DNA of 36,830 nt from Basidiobolus ranarum (Eukaryota; Basidiobolomycota; Basidiobolomycetes; Basidiobolales). A program made the position numbers and the translations under genes. Below the pieces are notes generated by a model. It saw nothing but the letters and a program-made list of their open reading frames with translations, searched no databases and was not told the DNA's origin. The stretch spans positions 1-36,830 of the forward strand of contig JASJQH010006932.1 of assembly GCA_040143965.1 (NCBI GenBank). Reading direction: 5' to 3'. Every line of letters starts with the position of its first letter. Position 1 is the first letter of the stretch. Shown here piece after piece: positions 10,066 through 20,829 of the stretch.

Positions 10066-13000
10066 TTAACTAGTTCCAAAATGAGCAAATTCTACAAGGA
10101 AATAAATAAAATGAGCTTCCAAATGTTAGAATTCTCTCCAATTCAAATCATACCTGAACCAAGTTCCTCCATAAGATGCCCTACTCGAGTATCGTACCAC
10201 TGAGCAGTCTACAAGAAACCAACGTTAACAACTCATATCATACATTTCTTCCATTTTCTCTAACTACTTACTTTTAATGGTAACTTTGAGTTGGGATTTT
10301 GAGCAAAGTACAACCGTAAAGCACGCTCACATATCCCATTGGCAGCTTTGGTAATACTATGAGTGATAAACTCATCACTGACCTTAAGAAAGAAGTGGAT
10401 GTCGAGAACTAACTGATGAACTCCTGAAAAGCAAATTCTCCGATAAACATCGACACAACAACGAGTTAAATGTCACCACTTACCACCATAACCAAACGCT
10501 CTAGGCTGATGATCAGCATTTTCCCAACACTGGACTAGATAGAAGAAACTAGTTAGTCCTGAAAAGGACAGCAATACATATCGTAGAAGTGACTACTCAC
10601 CGTCATTCATCGTGCGGAAAAACTGATCAATAATACCAGCAATGAGAAGATTTCGATTAACCGGCCATTGAGCTGACTCTAAGGCGATATCGTGCAATTC
10701 TAGAATGAGCTGACAACAGATAATCGCATTACAATGAGATCTTAAGCAAGACTATGTTTAAGTTCAACGTACTTTGATGGTTTGATCGCAAGGAACAGCC
10801 TCCTCTCCAATATCTTCAGACTAAATAAACGATACTTGTAAGTTTGCTATGTCGCAATAAGAGGTAATCATCACAAAAGCAACCTTAGAGTAATCAATAG
10901 CAGCAAAATTGTACGTTGTTTCAACCAGAGTGCGGCAGCGACGTAAACAGTAAATGTCCGTAAGAGTCGATAGATATCCTAATGGCACCAGAAAAGTCAA
11001 CATTAACACAAGTAAAATGGTTCATTCGTCAGTGAATGTGATCTGCTTACCACCCAAACGGTTTCGTAACATCTGTAGCTCAGAAATCGAATTGTGGTAT
11101 AATTCCTATAGACAACACTGTTAATATCGAGATGCGTCGAAGTGGTCTACTTACTACAGCTGAAGCGGACACTTACTGATAAATACTTGACTATTGAAGG
11201 GAGGGTATTTTCAAGGATAAAGGTGGCATCAGCAATGATTCCAAAGGTCTGGCATCCAAATTGGCAGTTAGAATGTATCTTCTCGAATGCACCAATATGT
11301 TATGCAACATTACCTGTCTATCAGTTAGTGTGGAACTTTTGCTGTGAATCATCAAGCTCTTTAAATAGCCCTCGAAGAGCGATACGGTACATCCAATCAC
11401 TTTAGGATAAAGCTGAAAACATGGGTTTAGTATGCTCGAATGGCTCTGGACTAACATCAAATAGAATGCTTACGATTGGATTGTTGATGACTGAAACCTC
11501 CTTTGCAAAATAGAATACAGATTTGTAGAAGTGGAGCGTGCTCGCAGTCAATTTACTGTCTTTGTCTTTGATAGAGTCGCTTTAGCTATCTTGGATCAAG
11601 CGATCAACTGGATGTGTAGAAGGTCTTACCAAGTAAAGAATGTGGATCTTGCGTTGCCAGATCTAAAGAGATCAATTCGAAACTATCCTTTGACAATTCA
11701 CGATTGAACTCTTCAAGATAGCGCTTTTCATAATTGTTTACGGTCTCTACCAAGTTGGGGAGGAAAGTTTTGTCGATCAAGAAGCTCAGATCCACACCGA
11801 CCTCATGCAACTGTAATCAATGCTTCCATTAACCAATGTCTATGAATGAAACACGGCAGGGAGGAGCTACGAACCTTTTTACATTGCTCCGAGGCATAAT
11901 TTAAGCCATCTGCTATTACTTGTAGTGGCTGTTCATTATGGAACATTTGCTTGCGGAAAATCTCTGCATATTTCTCAATCTCTTCTTTGGCCCATTTTAT
12001 GAGAGCTACAATACAGTCAGTACCAACACCACCAGACAACAAACGTAAATGTCTTTACCTGAGCTCATGGATGGGTCTCGGAAGGAAACCATAAACCATT
12101 CACAGGTATTCCTGATTAAGGTAAACACCACCAAGAAAAGCTCTTTTATATAGCGAGTGACGTCTCCCTCAAGCTGTAATTGTCTGAGCAGCATCGCGTA
12201 AGGAATCAGGCAGTGTGAATTTGCATGTTATAAATGAGATCAAACCTTGTCCGGTGACGGATAGTGGAACTTCGCCCACCAAGGAAAGCCTCCTTTGCCT
12301 ACAAATATACCGGAAATACTGTTCAAACACGGTTCGTCTTGGATTCATGAATGAAATTCAACCTACTTTATCGGGGCAACCTAATCTCAATAGCCAGTTG
12401 ACATTCGCGCAGTTCTGAGACTTGGTAAGCATAGGGTTCATCATATCACGAGAAATAACCAACACGAGATTATTCACTCGATCCTCGATCCTTTTGTTGA
12501 CCGCTTTCATCTGAGTGCTTTCGGCAGTACATAGTCGGAGGATTTTTCTGGCTAATTGCAATAAGGCACTTGTTAACACAGAGAAATGAAGCCTTGACAG
12601 AATCAAATAAAGAAGAACAATCTCTAAACCTTGTTCGGAACAGTTGACAGCTTGCTCGAATTCACGCTGCGCAATGTGCACCTCTAACTCATCCGAAAGA
12701 TCAGCAATCCGCTTCATTTCAGCTTTTGAAAGCTCTCGTTTACCCGGGCCAATGGTTCCCAATGGTTTTTTTGGAGATGCTGTATGTGTACATAGATTTA
12801 TATATGAGAAATCTCACGTTATCAGCCATTGCATTTCTGTTTACCTGAACTTTCTTTGGCCATTTCGATTTTTAATTCTTCGACGGTACGCTTCAGTTTC
12901 TTCAAGAAATTTCTCTTCATATCAGGGGTATCACTACAAAATATAAAAGACTCTGGAGGTCTAATCACTTTGAAAGCATTCTTCAACTCTACACAAGGAA

Positions 13001-14142
13001 TGAGTGGATAGTTAGAACGTGGTCATCGTCGGCAAAGTTTTAACTCAACTTACTCGAAACATCACGAATGTCCGTTACTGCAATCTCACACAACTTCCAA
13101 CACGTTTGAGCAACAAGACGAGTTTTCGATGCTTGAACACCTTCCTTCTGAGCACCAATCAATAGAACATCGCTGAACAAGAACAGATTGACATTCTGCT
13201 TATGTCTGAGCGTGCCTGCTTGTAACTCCTTGATTCCGGGGCATTCAAGAACAAGTGCTCGAGAAGGGTGATGCGGAAGAAGTTTCTAATTGAAGTAGTA
13301 TTCAACGTTATTACTATGATGACCCAACGATTATTCTACAAAACCGCACCTCTGATCCTTCAACATTTCTCCAAATTGCTGCTATTTGAGCTTTCCAAAC
13401 GTCGGTATTCCCATTCTCGAGATACTTACTATCCAGCGAGTTTCTAGTTCTACCGTCTGCACCTAAAAGAGAAGAATCGGTATTAAAAAAACATCCCAGT
13501 AAAGAAGTATATGTGCTAAACAAAAGAGATGAAACAACACTAAATAAAATATCTAGTTTAACGTACCTTCCCCATCAGCTCGGTTGCCTTCAATTAGCAT
13601 GTCAGTAGTATTTCTTATATCAGTAAGTCTGTCCTTTAAGGTCAGCATGTCCGATTCAAGTTGAGAGATTTCCTTGGAAATGATCACAAACTCGTTGTAA
13701 TTTTGATAGACATTGTCTTTTAAATTACGAGAGCTAAGTTCTTTTGCTTCCTGTAAGGACCGGTAGAAACCTCTCAATGACTCTTCGTTAACGTTCAATA
13801 AGGTTTCGTTGATGTCTAAGGTAAGAAATAATCCAAATTAACTTTTAGAACCTTAATAATCTCTTCATCTTTTGAGATTTGAAGGTAACCCATGAATAAA
13901 AGTAGAAAGGTGAAAAGGAAATACTTACATGTCTCGGCTTCAAAATTGTTCAATAGAAATTTATCAACATCTATCCCCGGGACCTCGACAGAAATGCCAG
14001 AATCATGATGTCCTCGTATTATTGTTTTGGACCGCATCGGTGGGTGGTGTCCATTTGATTTGAAATCGGAAGTAATCTCATGAGCAGCACGGATGTTGCG
14101 TTTGTCTCTTTTGATTTTGATGGGTTTATTGGGTTGAGACAT
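10066..14142 (-). CDS. EXO84: Exocyst complex subunit Exo84
   Basis: Subunit of the octameric exocyst, which tethers secretory vesicles to the plasma membrane at growth sites. The start is MSQPNKPIKIKRDKRN at 14142; a Met three codons earlier (14151) is possible. The N-terminal coiled coil follows (FLLNNFEAETYINETLLNVN, then NVYQNYNEFVIISKEISQLE), characteristic of Exo84/Vps51 proteins. A PH-like domain follows (HPSRALVLECPGIKEL, NVNLFLFSDVLLIG), then the long helical CATCHR-type C-terminus (FYFAKEVSVINNPI; GIIDQFFRTMNDG; HQLVLDIHFFLKVSDEF). The gene is cut by many short introns; I did not resolve every junction, so I give no length. The 3' end has two readings: TGA at 10143 if the last GTATGA is exonic, or TAA at 10066 if the intron 10153-10092 is removed. 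I prefer the second because that intron has good donor, branch and acceptor signals. Confidence 0.9.
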
Positions 14143-14511
14143 GAAGTACAAATATACTGGCTACGTGAGCAGCAACGACGGTTCGTAATTGAAGTGAAAA
14201 TAAATACAAGCTACTTTTACTCCTAGCAAAATTTGGTTGGGTGTAGTAAACTACCCGGACTTGTGACTGATAATACGACTTCCAAGAGTTTGGTTTCTAA
14301 CGCAATGATATTTTCGAATGATACGGATTTATGCTGACTTGAATCTGATCTGGGCAATGGATATTGTTGTGACTACTAGTCATTAAGTTCAGCTACTATT
14401 GCTGATTCATTGTTCTGATCTTATTTTAAGGGTGATTGGTATAAATGGGATTTTGATGGCATATATATATGAATTGTCAATTGGAACCAGCCTAACCGAG
14501 GTGACTTCAAA
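14143..14511. promoter_or_regulatory. Divergent promoter region EXO84 / PPIL3
   Basis: About 370 bases between divergent start codons, with no open frame of note. A (TA)-rich run near 14460-14470 lies about 45 bases before the PPIL3 ATG. I see no clear bound motif beyond that. Confidence 0.45.
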
Positions 14512-15431
14512 ATGGTAGGTTCCTTTACAAGGACAACTTGTTACTACTACAACCCTCAATGTACTTTCTATTCTAAACGTCATTTACTCCTTTTTGTAAA
14601 TAGTCTGTTACTTTGCACACGGATTTAGGCGATCTCAAGATCGAAGTTTTTTGCGAGGCAGTTCCAAAGACTGCTGAGGTACGAACCAGACCGTTATAAA
14701 TATACCGTATCAACCAATACTCACTCATTTCTTAACCTACTGGTTCAATTTGGGTATAACCTTTATAGAACTTTCTTGCTCTATGTGCTAGTGGGTATTA
14801 TGATAATAACCTCTTTCATAGAAATATTAAAGGCTTCATGCTTCAGGTAATTTCGGCATATCACCATAAAATAGATTGAGCTCCTTTACTTAAATCCTTA
14901 CTTTATATAGACTGGTGATCCAACAGGTTCGTTTCATATATAAGTACGCCGGATGTTTAGTAGAGATTCTTAACTAAGAATTTACAGGTACTGGTAAAGG
15001 AGGAAATTCTATTTGGGGTACAAAATTTAGCGATGAAATTCGGAGTACACTAAAGGTACACTCAAGCGTAGAACCTATATCTCATAGTTGTAGTATGAAC
15101 TCATCTCTTTCATTAGCACAATACACGTGGAATCCTCAGCATGGCCAATTCAGGGCCCGATACCAATGGATCCCAGTTCTTTATCACATATGGTAAACAA
15201 CCTCACTTGGACACTAAATACACTGTGTTTGGAAAGTAAGTATAAAGTCACTGATTATGTGTTTAAAACCTTAGTTTCTAATTGTTTTGTGGTACCGAAA
15301 ATAGAGTTATCGATGGTGCTGATACTACCTTGGATGCTATAGAAAAGGTTACCGTGGATGAGAAGAATAGACCAATTCAAGATATTCGTATCCGTTCAGT
15401 GACCATCCATGCCAATCCACTTGCTGAGTAA
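14512..15431 (+). CDS. PPIL3: Cyclophilin-type peptidyl-prolyl isomerase PPIL3
   Basis: Cis-trans prolyl isomerase of the spliceosome-associated cyclophilin-like 3 group. Seven exons (14512-14514, 14604-14678, 14769-14846, 14911-14926, 14988-15055, 15117-15235, 15305-15431) encode 161 residues, the same length as the human protein. The start codon alone forms the first coding exon and exon 4 is a 16-base microexon. Diagnostic segments are [60 protein letters not shown] and the ending IHANPLAE. The catalytic-site residues of cyclophilins are recognisable ([25 protein letters not shown]). It shares a promoter region with EXO84. Confidence 0.96.
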
Positions 15432-15719
15432 CCCAGGTTACCCTGCCCTATCCTCGCCATCCCTCCCCCCTCCGCTCCCCTCATGGGCATCGACATGAAT
15501 AATTAGAAGCCATTAGAAAAATTTTGTACGATAAAATAAGATTCATATGTTCGTGTATCTCAAGGTATCAAAATAAAATATTCATTAGATTAGCGATCTA
15601 TGAACTTTTGATGGATCGAAATTTCTGAAGCTCCACAATGATACTTTTTTTTTCTTCCATTATTTACCTACTTTCGACTATAGTGATTTAGCCCTTTCCT
15701 TGCCAAGGTTACATACAAA
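15432..15719. other. Short intergenic region PPIL3 to GCIP gene
   Basis: 288 bases. A C-rich patch just after the PPIL3 stop (15440-15482) is the only unusual composition; the rest is AT-rich and contains the promoter of the next gene. Confidence 0.4.
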
Positions 15720-16915
15720 ATGCCTAACCAAGAAGAGCTTCAAACTGAACTTAAGAAATTGGTCGACTACGCCATTAGTCTTTCCAATAACTTATTCATT
15801 GACTATGAAAATACCCTCAACAAAGAAGAGCTAGAAAACCCAGCTAGATATACCTCTCCAACCGTTTTAGGTAATACAAAGCACAAGAAGTTCTTTTTAT
15901 TTTTGGAATTCTCGTCACAATAACACCTTTCAAAAAAACTTTACAGTCACTAAATCAGATAAACTTTTCTTACCAAATAATAGAGTCTCTTGGAAAAATC
16001 CTTGCTCATGACGCCACTAAACTTAGTCTAGCTTGTAAACCACCAGTAGATGACGTCGCACCTGGTATAAAAATGTGCCAAACTATAGCGGAAAACGCAG
16101 CAAAATTACTTGCTCATGCTTCTCAACCTATCCTTGAGACAACAACCGAGAAAGAAATCCCTTTTGAAGGTTTAGGTGGAAAAACTCTTGCCTCTGAGGT
16201 TCAAGGAGTTGTACATAAAGTTCTCTCCTCCATCGCCTCCCTTGCCAACTCTTTCCTTGATATACCAGTGGAATTAGAGGCTGAAGCCTCACAACATGGT
16301 TTCTTGGTCTCTTCTGGAAAATTATGGGAATCTTGTGACGCTATTAAAACACTCTCACACGATAACCGGTCTGCGGTGAAAAAACGTTGGATGGAATTGG
16401 AAGAACTTTTGGAAGATGTTACTAACGAATTCTCCGAAATGATCTCACAAACTGACGAGGAAGAAAAGAACGAAGATGAAGATGAGGAGGAATTCGATGA
16501 TGGTTGGGGAGAGATTTTAGGTGATGTAAAACTTAGTAAAGTGGAGAAACAAATGGCACAAAATTTTCACTCCTTGCTACCACCCACACGTCTTCTTTAT
16601 CGTAAAATTTTGAAACGTGGAATCGAAGAGTGTCCTCTTAAAACTCATGAGCAAGTCACTTGGTTAGATAATTTATTGGAAATAGGAAAATCTACTATGG
16701 AACATGCTGATGAAATCGGAAGTGCTCTTTGGGAACATCAGCCAGAACAATCCATCATCTCTAAAATATCGGATTTTAATGGGAAGATTAATGAGTTAAT
16801 CAATATTGCTACCATGTATAATGAATCTGAAGAACATACAGAGTGGTATAGCAAACTTTCCGAAAAGTACAGCAAAACCTTTGAAACTGTGTTGAACTTT
16901 AACTCACCACGCTGA
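15720..16915 (+). CDS. CCNDBP1: GCIP / cyclin-D1-binding protein 1 homologue
   Basis: Two exons, 15720-15870 and 15984-16915, encode 360 residues, matching the usual length of this family. The intron (113 bases) is set by the acceptor AATAATAG at 15983, which alone restores the frame to ESLGKILAHDATKLSLACKP. The protein is all-helical: MPNQEELQTELKKLVDYAIS, GIKMCQTIAENAAKLLAHAS, HKVLSSIASLANSFLDIP, RWMELEELLEDVTNEFSEMI. A strongly acidic linker (about residues 165-182, EEEKNEDEDEEEFDDGW) splits the two helical halves. In animals the family binds cyclin D and HLH proteins; its fungal role is unclear, so function is inferred from the family only. Confidence 0.85.
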
Positions 16916-17272
16916 TTTCGTCCCTTGCTATCGTAACATCTAGACCGTTGTCCCTTTGTTCTATATCCTTAATAGACAAAGCTCATGTATAATCAGAGTC
17001 TTTCGACCGTTGTTAGGCTTGTAATAAATTCTTACTAAACTCGATCAAGCACCGCACCATGTTAGAAGTACTGTTGACGTGCAACTCCTTGAATCACATG
17101 TGTTTATTGATTTAGAATGCGATAAATGTATTAGATGGTATCTGCTACAGACTTCATCGATAATATTATAGAGGGAGCGAAGGTACTAGAGAATTAATGA
17201 TTTATATATCTAAACTCTTCGTCAACTTGGAGTAGAGAGAAGAGTATATCATAAGGAACGTTAAGGGGGGAT
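16916..17272. other. Convergent intergenic region
   Basis: 357 bases between the 3' ends of the GCIP gene (+) and ACL4 (-). It presumably holds both 3' UTRs. No repeat, RNA gene or open frame noticed. Confidence 0.5.
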
Positions 17273-18592
17273 TTATTCCTCCATTTCATCGTCACTACCG
17301 AATTCGATATCACCATCGACAATCTCTTCCTCCTCTTCAACACTAGGTCCTACTACACCAATAATCACTTGCAACAATTCTTGACAATGCTGCAAAATGC
17401 CTTCATCTTCACTCTGCAATTTATGGTAGTACTAAATACAAGATCATTCAATCGCTACTTTAGTATCCACTTGAAAAAAATACTCCCATACTGTGATAAA
17501 CCATACCTTGATCGCACTTTCTAAACATTCACGAGCATCTTCCCAATTTCCAACCTTCTCTTCGTCACTCTTATCTTCACCCAGAAGATAGTAGGCCCAG
17601 CCGTAAAGATACCAAAGTTCAACGACCTCATCATCTTCCTTTTGAAGACCTTCGAGAACATTAAGAGCTCCTTCGAAGAGTCCCATTTCCATCAAGAGCT
17701 TGACCAAACCAATTCTGGCATCATAATTGGGAATACCAGGATGTCCTATAGGTAGAAACCGATATGTTTAACGCCAGAATAATCATAGCATGATGTGTAA
17801 GCAAATTCTAACCAGGCTCAAGCTTAATCCATAAAGACATGCTTTTTTCCACTGCCTCCTTGGCCTCATCATTTCTCTGTTGACTTAAACGGATGGAAGC
17901 AAGTGTTTGATATACTTCTGGATTACTGGGGTCAACGGTAATAGCACTACTGACAAATGTCTCACACTGAGATTCAGCATTAGGTTCGAAACTAAAAGAT
18001 AAAATGAATTTCTTTAGATTTCTACTCATCCAATCAAAAGAATAAACTTAATACTTACCAACAATCAGTTAAATAGATCTCAGCCATAGAGCATAAAGCA
18101 GAAGAAATTCTTCTTGCTAACTCTAAAGCCTCAGGGGAATTTTCTTGAAGGGTTTTCAATTCCTCACCCATGAGTTCAACACCTCGTGAGAAAAATCCAA
18201 TGGACTCGAGCTCATGAGAGAGTTGACCAAGATACATATATTTGGAATAACCTTGATCGGGACTTAAAGAAACCGCTTTAAGGAGGTGCTATGATACAGA
18301 TTATGTGAGTATTCTATTTTTTGGAAACAATTCCCCACTGTTCTTGTTAAAGAATAGTTGAAAAAGAAAAATAAACTCTGAACACTCTTACCTCTCTAGC
18401 AGATTCAAAATTACCAAGTTCTAGTTCAACTACACCGGTCATTTCCAAGGCATCTAGATTGTTGGAGTCTTTTTCTAAAGCTTGATTACAGAGATTATAC
18501 GCAACGTCATAATCACACGATTCCATGTGATTAGAGGCTAACTTTAGAAGCTCAGCGATAGCCGAATTTGTTGGGATTTGCTCGGTAGTCAT
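17273..18592 (-). CDS. ACL4: Acl4-type TPR chaperone of ribosomal protein L4
   Basis: Dedicated chaperone that captures newly made RPL4 (uL4) and escorts it to pre-60S particles. Five exons (18592-18392, 18288-18059, 17991-17813, 17745-17507, 17413-17273) give 329 residues. TPR helices are visible throughout: NHMESCDYDVAYNLCNQALE, DALEMTGVVELELGNFESAR, then SNPEVYQTLASIRLSQQRND, and LLMEMGLFEGALNVLEGLQ. The C-terminal tail is highly acidic (VEEEEEIVDGDIEFGSDDEM), as expected of Acl4, and may shield the basic client. It sits next to RPL7 and within a cluster of translation genes. A different TPR protein with an acidic tail is the alternative; order and length fit Acl4 well. Confidence 0.82.
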
Positions 18593-19067
18593 GGTTTAAT
18601 ATATTCTACTGCTCTATATGAGAATCTACGTTTTTGTACTTCTTGGTGTGTGAGCACTTTCTAAGAAAACAAAAGAGCTTTTTTTTGGGTAAAGAAAAAG
18701 AAAACTACTCTAAAAATATGGGTTGGACAACGATATTATAACAGTCGTTTTTTCGAAATGTTTTAATATTCTTAATTAATGATTCTTTTTTTTTATCCCG
18801 TCGATAAGATATTAATTTACTAATGACATCTTCGAGTGAACTGTGCTTACTTTATGTGACAATAAGTTACGCAAATAATTCTTATGTTGCCTAGGAAAAC
18901 CTAACACTAAATACCAACTGTCGATCAAGAATGATTTGCCTTATATTATTTACTACTGTATGTATATTTTCAAATTTTGCATTTATTACTCCATTAAATT
19001 AATGTACACAGTGGGTAATTTGTTCAACTATTTATTTATGCTAAATAACCAAGAAGCAGGATATAAC
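18593..19067. other. AT-rich intergenic region ACL4 to RPL7
   Basis: 475 bases holding the ACL4 promoter and the RPL7 3' flank. Poly(T) and poly(A) runs are frequent. A long plus-strand open frame beginning at 18936 is only the antisense of RPL7. Confidence 0.5.
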
Positions 19068-20512
19068 CTAGTTCATTTGTCTGATCAAAGCGTTGATCTT
19101 GGTTTCACGATCACCACAGTCACCACCTTCAATGAAGTGGACAGCCTTCTTGCCGGACCAACCACCAGTAGGGTTGGAGAGTTTGAAAGGCCACAAGAAG
19201 TTGTTAACTTGCTTGAAGTTAGGACCACAGGTGTAGATTTCATGGACGAGATCTTCAATGCAGATGATTCCGTACTTGGCAAGGTTCTCCTCAATGATGG
19301 CGTTATCAGTCAAGGCAATTCTTTGTCTGTTGACCTTACCGTGTCCACGCTTGTAGATCAATTCGCGGACAGACTTGAGGTTGGGTTGACCGAAAGCGAT
19401 GTAAGGGCTGACAATTTGGAGCATCTCCTTGGTAGCCTTGGTCAAACGAACAAAGACACCGTTGTTGATCTGGAGAAGACGCAACAATTGGAGGATCTTA
19501 CGGGGCTTGGGGGCAATCTTGTTGATACCCTTGGTACGGATGACAAAGGCAACCTTAGCTTGAGCAGGAATGTAGAAGTTTCCGTTGATCTTGGCTTGAC
19601 GCTTAAGGGCTACCTCCTTCTTCTCAGCTTGTTGGTATTCACGGGCATAGTCAGCAGCCTTCTTGAAGATGACTTGACGCTTTTGTCTTTGGATCTGAAG
19701 AATGAATATGTTAGCAAGATTACATGGTAATTGGAGAAATCGATGATTTCAAAATGAAGCGCGTATCAGTCCCGAAAGATGGTTGACGAAAACAACATCG
19801 CCTTTAGGCTAGTTATTCAAGGTTTATGTCATCACTAGCGCATTAATGTATGGATGGATTCAATGAAATGGATTATACCTATGGAAGAATCTGGTGAGTG
19901 ACGAATCAAATGAATAAAATGATAGCAGATTGAGGAATTATCAGCCCCGAAAGATGGTATAAGATAACAGCATTGCTATGCGCTAGTTGCTCGGTTGTGT
20001 TTACATCACTATATTCCTCAATCTGTTTCTATTGGATGGATATTTACCTTCTTCTTTTCGGCAAGAGAGAGAACCTTGGCGGTAGAGGCCTTCTTGTCGG
20101 CGTTTCTCTTCTTCAAGAGAGACTCGGGGACAAGAATTTGCTCAACAGTAGCGGTAGTACTAAAAGGAAGTATCGTACGATGATTTAATGAATATGTATC
20201 CTTAACAACGTCGGATTACCCAAGATAGGATGATTCCGCCCGACGTATTATTTTAATCGAAGAGAAGTCCAATCCAATGAATCGCACTTCTCAGCGACAA
20301 ATCCTGATGCCTTCTGTTAATGCTAACAAGGGCTTCAGATTATAGCTAGCACATCCGAAGATGACAGCCACTGTATGGTTTTCAGAAGAAGAGGACAGAC
20401 ATCCCCTACTTCCAAGTCCTCATGTCATAAACTAATGATTGAGACGTAGGGTACGATCCCTTCCCCAGGGTAGTTGATTGAAAATGAAAATATTGAATAC
20501 TTACGCAGACAT
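19068..20512 (-). CDS. RPL7: 60S ribosomal protein L7 (uL30)
   Basis: Structural protein of the large ribosomal subunit. Three exons, 20512-20505 (8 bases), 20159-20048 and 19694-19068, encode 248 residues, the family's usual size. Diagnostic segments are [60 protein letters not shown] and the end [20 protein letters not shown]. The two introns (345 and 353 bases) are five times longer than typical introns here. Intron 2 carries two C/D snoRNAs and intron 1 is strongly hairpin-forming. The 5' leader is pyrimidine-rich, as in many ribosomal protein genes. It diverges from DPH7 across a 317-base promoter. Confidence 0.97.
19757..19843 (-). ncRNA. Intronic C/D-box snoRNA, copy 1 (snR39b-like)
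   Basis: Lies in RPL7 intron 2 on the sense strand. Box C is GTGATGA (19835-19829) and box D is CTGA (19769-19766). Just before box D is ACCATCTTTCGGG, 13 bases complementary to CCCGAAAGATGGT, a conserved stretch of 25S/28S rRNA. The fifth base upstream of box D pairs with the G of CCCG, predicting 2'-O-methylation of the residue known as Gm805 in yeast (guided there by snR39b; human SNORD2/snR39B has the same element). A short GCGC/GCGC terminal stem closes it. S. cerevisiae RPL7A and RPL7B introns host snR39 and snR59, which guide Am807 two bases away. Confidence 0.8.
19926..20025 (-). ncRNA. Intronic C/D-box snoRNA, copy 2 (snR39b-like)
   Basis: Second snoRNA in RPL7 intron 2, about 80 bases upstream of copy 1 in the transcript. 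Box C is GTGATGT (20009-20003; last base off consensus) and box D is CTGA (19944-19941). The same guide, ACCATCTTTCGGG, precedes box D with one extra G, so the predicted target is again the G of CCCGAAAGATGGT. A perfect 13-base terminal stem, cagattgaggaat with attcctcaatctg, brings boxes C and D together, which is strong support. The two copies also share an AACTAGC segment and are probably an old duplication. Confidence 0.8.
20160..20504 (-). other. Hairpin-rich RPL7 intron 1, possible H/ACA RNA host
   Basis: 345-base intron. On the sense strand it forms several perfect short stems: ACGTCGG/CCGACGT (20246-20240 with 20214-20208), GAGAAGT/ACTTCTC (20292-20286 with 20268-20262), GAGGAC/GTCCTC, and CATC-TTCG-GATG. 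An AAAATA between two of the hairpins would fit an H box (ANANNA). No C/D pair is present. No convincing ACA box at the right distance was found, so an H/ACA snoRNA is only a possibility. Confidence 0.3.
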
Positions 20513-20829
20513 ATCTGTATTCCGTTGATTGTGAGGGAATGAAGGGACGAAGAGGATGTTTAATGGAGTCAAGGAACCTATTTTAAACTGACCAAATCCA
20601 AGAAAAAAAACTAATTAACCAATCAGATGATCTATTTTACCGAGGGGGACAACTCTCTCCCTGGTCTTTTATATAGTAATCGTTCAATGCTCATCCTATG
20701 ATTATAGATTTGTACATTAAATAAATATATATTTTGGAATGGTGTATACTAGAATTGCTTTAGCTAGAAAACCACCATTTAAATTTAGGTTCATGAGAAG
20801 GCCGACAACTAGGTTTTTTGGTCAACAAA
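20513..20829. promoter_or_regulatory. Divergent promoter RPL7 / DPH7
   Basis: 317 bases between divergent ATGs. It contains an AACCAATCAG CCAAT-type motif near 20618-20627 and, on the minus strand, TATATAAAAG near 20667-20676 facing RPL7. The RPL7 leader is pyrimidine-rich. Confidence 0.5.

Noticed and set aside
18936-19730. 264-codon plus-strand open frame
   Set aside because: It is the antisense of the RPL7 coding exon, where codon bias keeps the opposite strand open. It has no family resemblance.
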